A program made the position numbers and the translations under genes. Shown piece after piece: positions 1 to 5,249 of a stretch of 5,249 nucleotides of DNA. Where the stretch lies: assembly GCA_003566875.1 (NCBI GenBank), contig PXBQ01000352.1, forward strand, positions 1 to 5,249, in the 5' to 3' direction. The notes below the pieces were generated by a model. The model was not told the DNA's origin. It saw only the letters and a list, made by a program, of their open reading frames with translations, and ran no database searches. The stretch is from Spirochaetaceae bacterium. GTDB lineage: Bacteria; Spirochaetota; Spirochaetia; DSM-27196; PXBQ01. Each line of letters begins with the position of its first letter. Positions within the stretch are counted from its first letter, which is position 1.

Positions 1-373
1 AGAAAGGCGGTTCACACCCGATGATCGGATCGATCGCGATGCCCGTGAGCCCGCCGCGGTGCTCGAGCGCGTCGACGACCGCCGTTTGTTTCGCGAACAG
101 CTGCGCGTCGTACGCGACGTGCTGGCGCGTGCACCCGCCGCATACGCCGAAGTAACGGCACCGCGGCTCGACACGATCGGGGCCCTCGATCAGGACCTCG
201 ACCGTGCGCGCCTCGAGATACTGCTTCTTTTTTCGCGTCACGACCGCGCGAACCCGGTCGCCCGGCGCCGCGCCCGAGATCAACACAACTATCCCATCGT
301 GCCGCCCAACGCACAATCCCTTATCCGCAAACTTATCGACGTCGATCTCGATACTGTCCCCACGTTTCGCCAT
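1..373 (-). CDS. rlmD: RlmD/TrmA-family RNA (uracil-C5)-methyltransferase, N-terminal part (cut by window edge)
   Basis: Only the first 124 codons are visible; the SAM-binding catalytic domain lies beyond position 1. The family uses S-adenosylmethionine to methylate C5 of a uridine in 23S rRNA (RlmD, RlmC) or tRNA (TrmA). Residues 1-60 read as a TRAM RNA-binding domain (GDSIEIDVDKFADKG, then a G-x-V-V-x-I-S-G-A-x-P-G-D pattern and a basic KKK stretch at 48-50). Cys72, Cys78 and Cys81 form the C-x5-C-x2-C motif in RCRYFGVCGGC that holds the 4Fe-4S cluster of RlmD-type enzymes; the fourth Cys would be off-window. QH at 84-85 and the following Y-x-x-Q-L-x-x-K are also typical. The cluster motif and TRAM domain favour RlmD/RlmCD over E. 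coli TrmA, but the exact target uridine cannot be fixed. The ATG at 373-371 is chosen because homologues begin in this way. It has no Shine-Dalgarno and sits 7 nt after a promoter -10, suggesting leaderless expression. Confidence 0.9.
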   Translation of the reverse strand, partial: MAKRGDSIEIDVDKFADKGLCVGRHDGIVVLISGAAPGDRVRAVVTRKKKQYLEARTVEVLIEGPDRVEPRCRYFGVCGGCTRQHVAYDAQLFAKQTAVVDALEHRGGLTGIAIDPIIGCEPPF

Positions 374-380
374 GCGCGCC

Positions 381-409
381 ACGATAGACGCCGCGCCGCT
401 TTCGGTCAA
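381..409 (-). promoter_or_regulatory. Sigma-70-type promoter, likely giving a leaderless rlmD mRNA
   Basis: On the minus strand TTGACC (409-404) and TATCGT (386-381) are separated by exactly 17 nt. This is a good -35 and an acceptable -10 (first four bases TATC, last T present). The ATG of the methyltransferase gene begins 7 nt after the -10, so transcription would start at or within a base or two of the A of the ATG. No purine-rich ribosome site lies between them. The promoter sits in the 64-nt gap after the htrA stop codon, so the methyltransferase gene looks independently transcribed. Read from sequence only. Confidence 0.6.
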
Positions 410-437
410 GGGTTACACGCGGTCATATCACGTGCTG

Positions 438-1973
438 TCACCGTACGAGACCGATGATGAACTCCCGTCCGCCGCGGTACACGCGGAAGCGTACCTCGTC
501 GCCGTTCGTCGCGTTGAGCTCGCGGTAGAAATCGATCACGCTCGCGACGGGCCGGTCGTTCACGCGAGTCACAACGTCTCCGGGTCTCAGCCCAGCGGTC
601 GCCGACGGTGAGTTCGCGTCGACTCGCGCGGCGGTCACGCCTGTCACTTCACTCGAAAGGTCGAGATTCTCACGGATCGCATCGTCGATCGGGATCACGG
701 TGATGCCCGGCCAGAGTTGTGATCCGTCGGCGACGGCCCCGTCCGGCGCACGCTCGGCAAGCGTGACGTCGATTTCAAGCTCGCGCCCCAGTCTCACGAT
801 CGAAAACCGCGCGGTACTGCCGGGCGGAATCAGGCCGACGACCCGGGTGAGGTTGTTCGCGTCTGCGACTTCGCTTCCGTTGATCGCAGTGATGAAGTCG
901 CCCGGGAGAACGCCGGCTTTGTCGGCCGGGGAGTCGCGGTTCACATTCATCACAAGCGCGCCCGGCCGTCCGTCGATTCCGAGGTCCTCGGCGACGCCAG
1001 GGAGCGTTCGCGGCGTGGCATCGGCGATACTCACACCGAGCCAGCCGTACGCGACGCGGCCGCGTTCGAGCACGTCGGTAATCACGCGCTTCGCTGTGTT
1101 GACCGGAACCGCAAATCCGAGGCCGACGCTCCCACCGGACCGCGACGCGATCCACGTGTTGATCCCGATGATCTCGCCGCGCAGATTCACCAACGCGCCG
1201 CCGGAGTTTCCCGGGTTGATCGCGGCATCGGTTTGGATGTAGTCGGTGAAGTCGGCGATTCCCGATCCGGCACCGGGACGACGTCGCACGGCGCTGATAA
1301 TCCCCGACGTGACGGTCGACTCGAAGCCGAACGGATTCCCGATCGCGAGAACCCACTCGCCGACGAACGTGTCGTCGGAGTCACCGAGCACGGCGATCGG
1401 CACGTCCTCTCCGGGCTCAAAGGCCAGAACCGCGAGATCGGTTCGTGCGTCGCGCCCGACGATCGTCGCCTCGAACTCGCGCCGATCGTGCAGCCGTACG
1501 CTGATCTCGCGCGCCTCACCGACGACGTGGTTGTTCGTCACGACGTACGCGGTCTCACCGCGGCGCGCGACGATCACGCCCGACCCAAGTCCGGGCCGTT
1601 CGAACTCGCGTTGTTGTGGGGCTTGCTGTCCCGGCCCAAAGAAGAAGTCCCACGGCGACGAGCTCCGCGGAATGTTCTGCCGAATCACTTCGATCACGTT
1701 GACCTCGACAACGACCGGCATCACCTCTTCCGCGACGGCGCGAAAAGAGAGCGAGAGTTGCTCCGGCGTGATCGCTGCGGCCGCCGGCGCGGGTCGGCTC
1801 GGTATCGGATCGGTGTCGGTTCTCGGCGCCTCGCGCATCTCGATCGGTGCGTCGTCTCGTTCACGCGTGTTCTCACGGCTTGGCGCCGACCACATCTGCT
1901 CGACAGTCGGACCAAGGCTCAACGCACCGATGAACGCAAGAGCGGCAAGGTAGTTAATCGGTCTCGTTTTCAT
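438..1973 (-). CDS. htrA: Do/HtrA (DegP-type) periplasmic serine endoprotease with two PDZ domains
   Basis: This 511-residue protein is a complete S1C-family protease/chaperone that degrades or refolds misfolded envelope proteins. Residues 1-30 are a Sec signal peptide (Lys2 and Arg4, a hydrophobic core at about 8-20, probable cleavage near the WSA at 28-30). A low-complexity acidic/proline linker follows to about 68. The trypsin-like domain spans about 70-300, with the triad His149 (TNNHV), Asp179 (RTDLAVL) and Ser257 (GNSGGAL); all three are intact. The oxyanion-loop region TDAAINPGNSGG is canonical. PDZ1 covers about 308-405 (carboxylate-binding loop YGWLG) and PDZ2 about 418-510, ending at the C-terminus. 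Length and layout match DegP/DegQ/MucD. The LA-loop region is short (SSSPWDFFFGPGQQ at 104-117). The start is the ATG at 1973-1971 because GGAGG lies 6 nt upstream; an in-frame ATG at 1994 would lie inside the leader hairpin. The gene stands alone, with its own control region upstream. Confidence 0.97.
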   Translation of the reverse strand: MKTRPINYLAALAFIGALSLGPTVEQMWSAPSRENTRERDDAPIEMREAPRTDTDPIPSRPAPAAAAITPEQLSLSFRAVAEEVMPVVVEVNVIEVIRQNIPRSSSPWDFFFGPGQQAPQQREFERPGLGSGVIVARRGETAYVVTNNHVVGEAREISVRLHDRREFEATIVGRDARTDLAVLAFEPGEDVPIAVLGDSDDTFVGEWVLAIGNPFGFESTVTSGIISAVRRRPGAGSGIADFTDYIQTDAAINPGNSGGALVNLRGEIIGINTWIASRSGGSVGLGFAVPVNTAKRVITDVLERGRVAYGWLGVSIADATPRTLPGVAEDLGIDGRPGALVMNVNRDSPADKAGVLPGDFITAINGSEVADANNLTRVVGLIPPGSTARFSIVRLGRELEIDVTLAERAPDGAVADGSQLWPGITVIPIDDAIRENLDLSSEVTGVTAARVDANSPSATAGLRPGDVVTRVNDRPVASVIDFYRELNATNGDEVRFRVYRGGREFIIGLVR

Positions 1974-1979
1974 GGCAAA

Positions 1980-2007
1980 CCTCCGGTATTCCATAGTCTA
2001 CCGGTGG
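1980..2007 (-). promoter_or_regulatory. Inverted repeat in the htrA leader that can sequester the Shine-Dalgarno
   Basis: On the minus strand the arm CCACCGGTA (2007-1999) is complementary to TACCGGAGG (1988-1980) with one A-A mismatch, leaving a 10-nt loop (1998-1989). The inner 6 bp (CCGGTA/TACCGG) are perfect. The 3' arm contains the GGAGG ribosome site of htrA (1984-1980), 6 nt before the ATG, so a folded mRNA would hide it. It may act as a translational switch or thermosensor-like hairpin, or as a DNA operator. A transcript starting at about 2000 from the sigma-54 candidate would lack most of the 5' arm, so the hairpin would only form on longer transcripts. Confidence 0.5.
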
Positions 2008-2010
2008 ATA

Positions 2011-2027
2011 TGCAAAAAATATGCCAA
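2011..2027 (-). promoter_or_regulatory. Candidate sigma-54 (RpoN) -24/-12 promoter of htrA
   Basis: The minus strand reads TTGGCATATTTTTTGCA. Compared with the consensus YTGGCACG-N4-TTGCW, it has the invariant GG (2025-2024) and GC (2013-2012) with exactly 10 nt between them, plus the flanking TTGGCA and TTGCA. The only departures are T and A in place of the C and G after GGCA. Transcription would start near 2000, giving a leader of about 27 nt that carries the GGAGG ribosome site. I found no comparably good sigma-70 pair in this gap. If the organism is a Bacteroidota, a loose TAnnTTTG-type -7 element in the same A/T tract is an alternative reading. Confidence 0.5.
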
Positions 2028-2075
2028 AAGTGCGAAACTAAATCTATACTACAGAATGGGTTAAATACACGTCAG

Positions 2076-2115
2076 AATGCACAACGATGCGAATCCGAAC
2101 CGTGATTGTGTCATT
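2076..2115. repeat. Imperfect inverted repeat upstream of htrA, possible activator site
   Basis: On the plus strand AATGCACAA (2076-2084) faces TTGTGTCATT (2106-2115), complementary apart from one extra base, with a 21-nt spacer. The centre lies about 95 nt upstream of the predicted sigma-54 start site. That is the usual range for enhancer-binding activator sites, which are typically dyads. There is no T tract after it, so it is not a convincing terminator for the preceding gene. Its function is inferred from position only. Confidence 0.25.
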
Positions 2116-2143
2116 TTGCTACATTCCGCCGCAGAGCCGCATT

Positions 2144-2650
2144 TTACTGTGTCGGCGCGTGTTCCTTGCAAACCTGGCACTGTGGATCGGAGGGGTCGTA
2201 ATCGCAGAGAATGTCGTCGTCATCCTGCCACACGAACTGCACGTGTTTGCAGTTCTCAAAGAACCGGATAAACTTCACGAGGCGTGTCATAACGGGTTTT
2301 GACAGACCGTGTTCCATGACACCCGCCGCGGCGCTTGCATCGTCGGTATTGAGTCCGAGTACATCGCTCATGAATCGGTACACAATCGCGTATCGTTCCG
2401 CGACCGCGCGCGCGACGCGCTCACCCTTCGTGGTAAGTCTCACGGCTCGATACGGGGTGTAATCCACCAAACCGAGTTCGGAAAGCGCACGCAACGCTCC
2501 GGTCACCGACGCTCGTGTGACTCCCATCTTGTTCGCGATGTCCTTCGAATGCGCGCCGGTTGTGTGCGCGCCGGCGGTTTCATCGGACAACATGAAAATC
2601 GTCTCGAGATAGTCTTCCAGATTTGAGCTAATTCGATCCGTTCCCGTCAA
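2144..2650 (-). CDS. DtxR/MntR-family transcriptional regulator with altered metal site and Cys-rich tail
   Basis: This is a protein of 168 residues from the TTG at 2650, or 172 from the GTG at 2662. It belongs to the DtxR/MntR/IdeR family, metal-responsive DNA-binding dimers that usually control iron or manganese uptake. The N-terminal winged helix spans about 10-75: the SKDIANKMGVTRASVTGALRALSELGLV stretch has the helix-turn-helix, and the wing is VRLTTKG. The dimerisation domain follows to about 132. Asp13 and Glu16 (LEDYLE) match N-terminal manganese ligands of MntR, and Glu113-His114 (MEH) match the conserved Glu-His pair. The usual His of the linker helix is Tyr87, and the Cys/Glu three residues before the Glu is Gly110. 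Cys134, Cys149, Cys158 and Cys161 lie in the tail, the last pair as C-x2-C. Tails of this type occur in some anaerobe and spirochaete members. The TTG is preferred because GGAGAG lies 4 nt upstream. It has its own promoter, and its target genes are unknown. Confidence 0.88.
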   Translation of the reverse strand: MTGTDRISSNLEDYLETIFMLSDETAGAHTTGAHSKDIANKMGVTRASVTGALRALSELGLVDYTPYRAVRLTTKGERVARAVAERYAIVYRFMSDVLGLNTDDASAAAGVMEHGLSKPVMTRLVKFIRFFENCKHVQFVWQDDDDILCDYDPSDPQCQVCKEHAPTQ

Positions 2651-2654
2651 AAAA

Positions 2655-2660
2655 CTCTCC
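2655..2660 (-). promoter_or_regulatory. Shine-Dalgarno that favours the TTG start of the DtxR-type gene
   Basis: GGAGAG (2660-2655, minus strand) lies 4 nt before a TTG at 2650-2648. The alternative GTG at 2662-2660 overlaps this motif and has no ribosome site of its own, only a leader of about 9 nt. This supports the TTG, which would shorten the protein by four residues. Confidence 0.5.
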
Positions 2661-2677
2661 ACAAGTCTGTTTTGATT

Positions 2678-2709
2678 ATTGTAGGCCGGCGTCTCAACGC
2701 TGTCAACGC
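2678..2709 (-). promoter_or_regulatory. Near-consensus sigma-70 promoter of the DtxR-type gene, with tandem 9-bp repeat
   Basis: The minus strand has TTGACA (2706-2701) and TACAAT (2683-2678) with a 17-nt spacer, one mismatch from the full consensus. The start site would be near 2671, giving a leader of about 20 nt to the TTG start, or only about 9 nt to the upstream GTG. Overlapping the -35 are two abutting 9-mers, GCGTTGACA (2709-2701) and GCGTTGAGA (2700-2692), identical at 8 of 9 positions. They could be an operator, but no dyad typical of DtxR boxes is evident. Confidence 0.75.
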
Positions 2710-2740
2710 GCGGGGAAATAAGTGGAGAATTGGACCAAAC

Positions 2741-3388
2741 TCACACGATGTTGCGGTAATAGAATATCGCCAGTTGAGTACGATCGCGGACCTCGAGCTT
2801 GACGAGCATATCCGAGACGTAGTTCCGAACGGTGCCGTCGGAGAGATTCAGAACGCCGGCAATCTCCTTGTTCGAAAGCCCCTCGGCGATTAACTTGAGG
2901 ATCTCGGCCTCGCGCGGCGCGAGTCCCAACTGTCGCGACGCGTTGTCACGCCCCGGGCTGATGATCGATTTGAGTCGATCGGCGACCTCACTCTGAAACA
3001 CCGAGTGGCCACGATAGACCGCGCGAACACTTTCGACGATCGCATCGGCATCAGAACTCTTCAGGATGTACCCCTCGGCTCCGGTCGAAACCGCGCGGCG
3101 GATGTACTCGGTGTCGTTGAACGTCGTAAGAATCACGATCTTGACCGACGGCGCGTGTCTCTTGATCTGCTCGGTCGCTTCTACCCCGTCCATCACGGGC
3201 ATCCGGACGTCGAGCAGAACGACGTCCGGTTGTGCAGTACGACACATCGAGACCCCTTCCTGCCCGTTCGACGCGGTCCCAACAACGGCTATATCGTCGT
3301 GCGTATCGAGAATCGCGCTCAAACCGTCTCGCACGAGTCCGTCGTCATCGACGATCGCGACACGAATCGGTGTCGACGAGTCACCCAT
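2741..3388 (-). CDS. NarL/FixJ-type response regulator with LuxR helix-turn-helix
   Basis: This 215-residue protein has the usual length for the NarL family. The receiver domain (about 7-125) has acidic-pocket residues Asp14 and Asp15 (IVDDD), phospho-acceptor Asp60 (LLDVRMP), the switch Thr88 (ILTTF) and the conserved Lys110 (YILK), so it should be phosphorylated by a partner kinase. A linker leads to a LuxR/GerE DNA-binding domain at about 152-210 (LAPREAEILKLIAEGLSNKEIAGVLNLS, then GTVRNYVS), closest in style to the LiaR/DesR group. The start is the ATG at 3388-3386: AAAGGAG (3402-3396) lies 7 nt upstream and the receiver fold begins right after it. A longer in-frame opening would only reread kinase sequence. 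The ATG overlaps the kinase stop by 8 nt, pointing to translational coupling. Its targets are unknown; the co-operonic M48 protease and the nearby htrA are natural guesses. Confidence 0.95.
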   Translation of the reverse strand: MGDSSTPIRVAIVDDDGLVRDGLSAILDTHDDIAVVGTASNGQEGVSMCRTAQPDVVLLDVRMPVMDGVEATEQIKRHAPSVKIVILTTFNDTEYIRRAVSTGAEGYILKSSDADAIVESVRAVYRGHSVFQSEVADRLKSIISPGRDNASRQLGLAPREAEILKLIAEGLSNKEIAGVLNLSDGTVRNYVSDMLVKLEVRDRTQLAIFYYRNIV

Positions 3389-4436
3389 TCTCGCGCTCCT
3401 TTGCGTGTGGTACGATATATCGCACGGAAAAACCGTTGTGCCCGGAGACCGTGATCGTGCCCCCACGTTTTTCGATTCGGCTGCGTATTCCGCCGAGTCC
3501 GAGACCGTCGCGAATCGTCGCCGCCCCGATTCCATCGTCGGTGTACACGACGCGGACACGCATCGGATCGACGGTTATCGTGATTTGGATCAACTCGGCG
3601 CGCGAATGCCGCGCCGCGTTCGTGAGCAACTCGCGCGTGTTCGCGATGATGAGCTCACGCACGTCCTCGTCCAACCCGATGAACATTTCATCGTCGAGTG
3701 AGAGCTCGACCGGACAGAACCGGTACTCGGCGACGATACGTCTGATTGTCATGGCATCCGAATCGACTCGCGGCCGAAGATCGTGCACAGTCTCACGCAC
3801 CAACTCGATCGTCTCGGAGAGCGCCTCGATCGCGGTTGTCAGCATCCCACCCGCGCGCACGGGCTCGCGCGCGTGCAACTTCTCGGCCGCGCGGAGTTGG
3901 ATCAGGATACCCGTCAGTCGATGGCCGACGTTGTCGTGGATCATGTGCGCTATCCGTGTCCTCTCGGCGCGTTCGGTTGCGTGGATCAGCTCGCGCGAAG
4001 TCGAGTCGAGTCGACGCTGCGTCTCGAGTAATCGATACCGCGCGCGACGCTCACGGTCGAATGCACCGAAGTTGCGCGTCTCTGAGCTTTCGGCGCTGCG
4101 CACGGTGTACCCGAGCGCGCCGGCGGAAAAGGAGGCAAGCACGAGTACCGGAGCGGCGTCCCGCGAAACGAACAACGCCGCACCGACGGTGAGCGCAGCG
4201 GCACACGCGAGGCCAACCTGAAGACTTGAGATACCATACACCAGGTCGAGGACAGCGGAAATCGAGAGCGCGGCAAACACCGGTTCGACGGCGATTATCG
4301 CAGCGAACCCGACTGCCTTCACGACCGTTGCCCACGCGCTCCGGCCGAATCTATGGTGCGCGATCTCGACGGCCGCCGCGGCGAGCAGGGTCGATACGGA
4401 GATCGCGTCGACACGGCCGGTCAGAGCCATTGCCAC
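3381..4436 (-). CDS. Membrane sensor histidine kinase (HisKA_3/HATPase_c), partner of the adjacent NarL-type regulator
   Basis: The protein has 351 residues from the first standard start, a GTG at 4436. The N-terminal third is hydrophobic, with about four to five membrane segments (roughly 9-26, 36-66, 71-91, 95-111) and no large periplasmic domain, so the signal is probably sensed within the membrane. A charged helix (about 125-165, coiled-coil-like) leads to the HisKA_3 dimerisation helix with phospho-acceptor His167 (RIAHMIHDNVGH). The ATPase domain has the N box Glu269, Asn273, His277 (RELLTNAARH), the G1 box DDGIG at 300-304 and the G2 box GLGLGG at 311-316. All catalytic motifs are intact. 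The start is doubtful: no ribosome site precedes the GTG. A strong GGAGG lies 6 nt before an in-frame ATC at 4481, and the 15 extra codons encode a convincing first membrane helix (WLVKIAAFISIGVAMALTG across the junction). Its 3' end overlaps the response regulator. Confidence 0.93.
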   Translation of the reverse strand: MAMALTGRVDAISVSTLLAAAAVEIAHHRFGRSAWATVVKAVGFAAIIAVEPVFAALSISAVLDLVYGISSLQVGLACAAALTVGAALFVSRDAAPVLVLASFSAGALGYTVRSAESSETRNFGAFDRERRARYRLLETQRRLDSTSRELIHATERAERTRIAHMIHDNVGHRLTGILIQLRAAEKLHAREPVRAGGMLTTAIEALSETIELVRETVHDLRPRVDSDAMTIRRIVAEYRFCPVELSLDDEMFIGLDEDVRELIIANTRELLTNAARHSRAELIQITITVDPMRVRVVYTDDGIGAATIRDGLGLGGIRSRIEKRGGTITVSGHNGFSVRYIVPHAKERENG

Positions 4437-4487
4437 GCCGATCGAAATAAACGCTGCGATCTTGACAAGCCATCGTACGATATCGGG

Positions 4488-4492
4488 CCTCC
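4488..4492 (-). promoter_or_regulatory. Strong Shine-Dalgarno pointing to a non-standard start of the kinase gene
   Basis: GGAGG (4492-4488, minus strand) lies 11 nt after the stop codon of the protease gene. Six nt downstream, in the kinase frame, is ATC (4481-4479). No ATG, GTG, TTG or CTG occurs in that frame between the upstream TGA and the GTG at 4436. The only nearby ATG (4474-4472) is out of frame and 13 nt from the motif. Confidence 0.5.
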
Positions 4493-4503
4493 GGTACGCG
4501 ATT

Positions 4504-5249
4504 CTACACGACGCGTGTCATCCCGTCACCGTGCCGGAAAGGCCACGCGCTCCGGCCGGAGGACTCGCCAAAAGCCTGGTCGTCGATCTCGAGAAGCCGT
4601 TGTATCCGCTGCTCGGTCGCGGGGTGGCTACGGAACAGTGCACCAGACTCCTTTTTTTGCGTGGGCATCAGGACGTTGAAAATCCCCGAGCGGGGCGACT
4701 CGATCGACCTGAGCGCCGATGCAAGACCGCGAGCGTCACCGGTGATCCGCGCGGCGGTCGCGTCGGCCGCAAACTCCCTGTTCCGCATCAGCGAAAAATG
4801 AAGGGCAAGGCTAATGAACGGCGCAAAAACCGCCATCGCGACGAATCCCCATGGAAACGGTTCACCGGCCATGAAGAGAAACGGGAAACCGATCAAAATC
4901 AGAATCTGCCCCATCTGCGAAAGCGCGAGCGTCGATTGGCGGACGCTCTCGGCGACGGTCAGAATTCGCAGATCGTCGTTCGCGATATGGGCAATCTCGT
5001 GCGCGAGCACACCCTCGAGTTCCCGGCCCGACAACTTCTGCAAAAGGCCACTCGTGATCACGATCGACGGGTCTTTGCGGCCGCCGACCGTGAGCGCGTT
5101 CGGCGTCGGCGACGGGAGAACAAATAGCCGCGGGACTTTTTCGATCTCCGCCTCGCGCGATAAGCGTACTACAGCGTCTACGAGAAACGGAGCCGACTCG
5201 TAGCGGACGGCCACCGCCTGCGAAAGAAGCCGCGCGTGAGCGAACCGAG
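4504..5249 (-). CDS. M48-family (HtpX-like) membrane zinc metalloprotease, C-terminal part (cut by window edge)
   Basis: The last 247 codons are visible and the frame stays open to the window edge, so the start and first membrane segments are missing. A GTG at 5214 is only an internal codon. The family are integral-membrane proteases that degrade damaged or misfolded membrane proteins, with the active site on the cytoplasmic face. Numbering from the first visible codon: PNA of the conserved SPTPNALTVGG at 49-51, the HEIAH zinc motif at 83-87 (catalytic Glu84), the third zinc ligand Glu158 in NREFAADATAA, and two hydrophobic segments between them (about 112-127 and 132-152). The late SHPATEQRIQRL motif is also typical. 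Length and layout fit HtpX-type members, though the PNALTVGG box differs from the PNAFATG of E. coli HtpX, so no symbol is given. The gene ends with TAG 11 nt before the kinase ribosome site, so it heads or sits within the kinase-regulator operon. Confidence 0.92.
   Translation of the reverse strand, partial: RFAHARLLSQAVAVRYESAPFLVDAVVRLSREAEIEKVPRLFVLPSPTPNALTVGGRKDPSIVITSGLLQKLSGRELEGVLAHEIAHIANDDLRILTVAESVRQSTLALSQMGQILILIGFPFLFMAGEPFPWGFVAMAVFAPFISLALHFSLMRNREFAADATAARITGDARGLASALRSIESPRSGIFNVLMPTQKKESGALFRSHPATEQRIQRLLEIDDQAFGESSGRSAWPFRHGDGMTRVV

Noticed and set aside
1233..2105. Long plus-strand open frame of about 290 codons opposite htrA
   Set aside because: It mirrors the antisense of a clear full-length HtrA gene. 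Its translation is Arg-rich without recognisable motifs, as expected for shadow frames in GC-rich DNA.
2063..2116. Minus-strand mini-ORF of 17 codons in the htrA upstream gap (ATG at 2116)
   Set aside because: It has no Shine-Dalgarno and no recognisable leader-peptide composition, and it overlaps the imperfect dyad. It is most likely chance.
2117..2143. GC-rich segment after the DtxR-type stop as a possible terminator
   Set aside because: The two GCGGC copies are direct rather than inverted, so no stem forms, and there is no following T tract.
2087..2302. Short plus-strand frame with hydrophobic residues (71 codons) near the htrA gap
   Set aside because: Most of it is antisense to the DtxR-type coding sequence and there is no promoter or ribosome site. 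The hydrophobic run reflects the complement of the acidic tail codons.
3389..3559. Upstream extension of the response regulator frame to 3559
   Set aside because: It rereads kinase codons in another frame. The ATG at 3388 has a well-placed AAAGGAG and is followed at once by the receiver fold.
3232..4221. Long plus-strand open frame of about 329 codons opposite the kinase
   Set aside because: The minus strand encodes a kinase with all catalytic motifs across this stretch. The plus-strand translation is Ser/Arg-rich low complexity and lacks a ribosome site.

Overview
All six genes in this window read on the minus strand, so the biological order runs from high to low coordinates. The DNA is visibly GC-rich, with codons dominated by G or C at the third position. 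Only the short intergenic stretches are AT-rich, most clearly about 2000-2075. The genes belong to families common in diderm bacteria: a Do/HtrA periplasmic protease, an M48 membrane protease and a TRAM-domain rRNA methyltransferase. The Cys-tailed DtxR-type regulator and the style of the HtrA protein loosely suggest Spirochaetota or a similar GC-rich diderm. That is an impression, since no phylogenetic marker is present.

Layout in transcription order. (1) 5249-4504: the C-terminal two thirds or so of an M48 (HtpX-like) membrane zinc metalloprotease, cut by the window edge. (2) 4436 (more likely 4481) to 3381: a membrane histidine kinase of the HisKA_3/HATPase type. (3) 3388-2741: its NarL/LuxR-type response regulator, overlapping the kinase by 8 nt. 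These three form one tightly packed operon. (4) 2650 (or 2662) to 2144: a DtxR/MntR-fold regulator with its own near-consensus sigma-70 promoter. Its metal site is partly substituted and it has a Cys-rich tail. (5) 1973-438: a complete HtrA/Do protease with a signal peptide, a His-Asp-Ser triad and two PDZ domains. It is preceded by a 170-nt intergenic region with an excellent sigma-54 match and an inverted repeat that can pair with the Shine-Dalgarno. (6) 373-1: the N-terminal 124 residues of an RlmD/TrmA-family RNA uracil-C5-methyltransferase, apparently expressed from a leaderless transcript.

Taken together, the locus resembles an envelope protein quality-control neighbourhood. A membrane protease is co-transcribed with a two-component system, and a periplasmic protease with elaborate control signals lies two genes downstream. 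Whether the two-component system or the DtxR-like protein controls htrA is inference from position only. I do not see an obviously new multi-gene system. The points of most interest are the htrA control region, the unusual start of the kinase gene, the altered metal site of the DtxR-like protein and the leaderless methyltransferase promoter.
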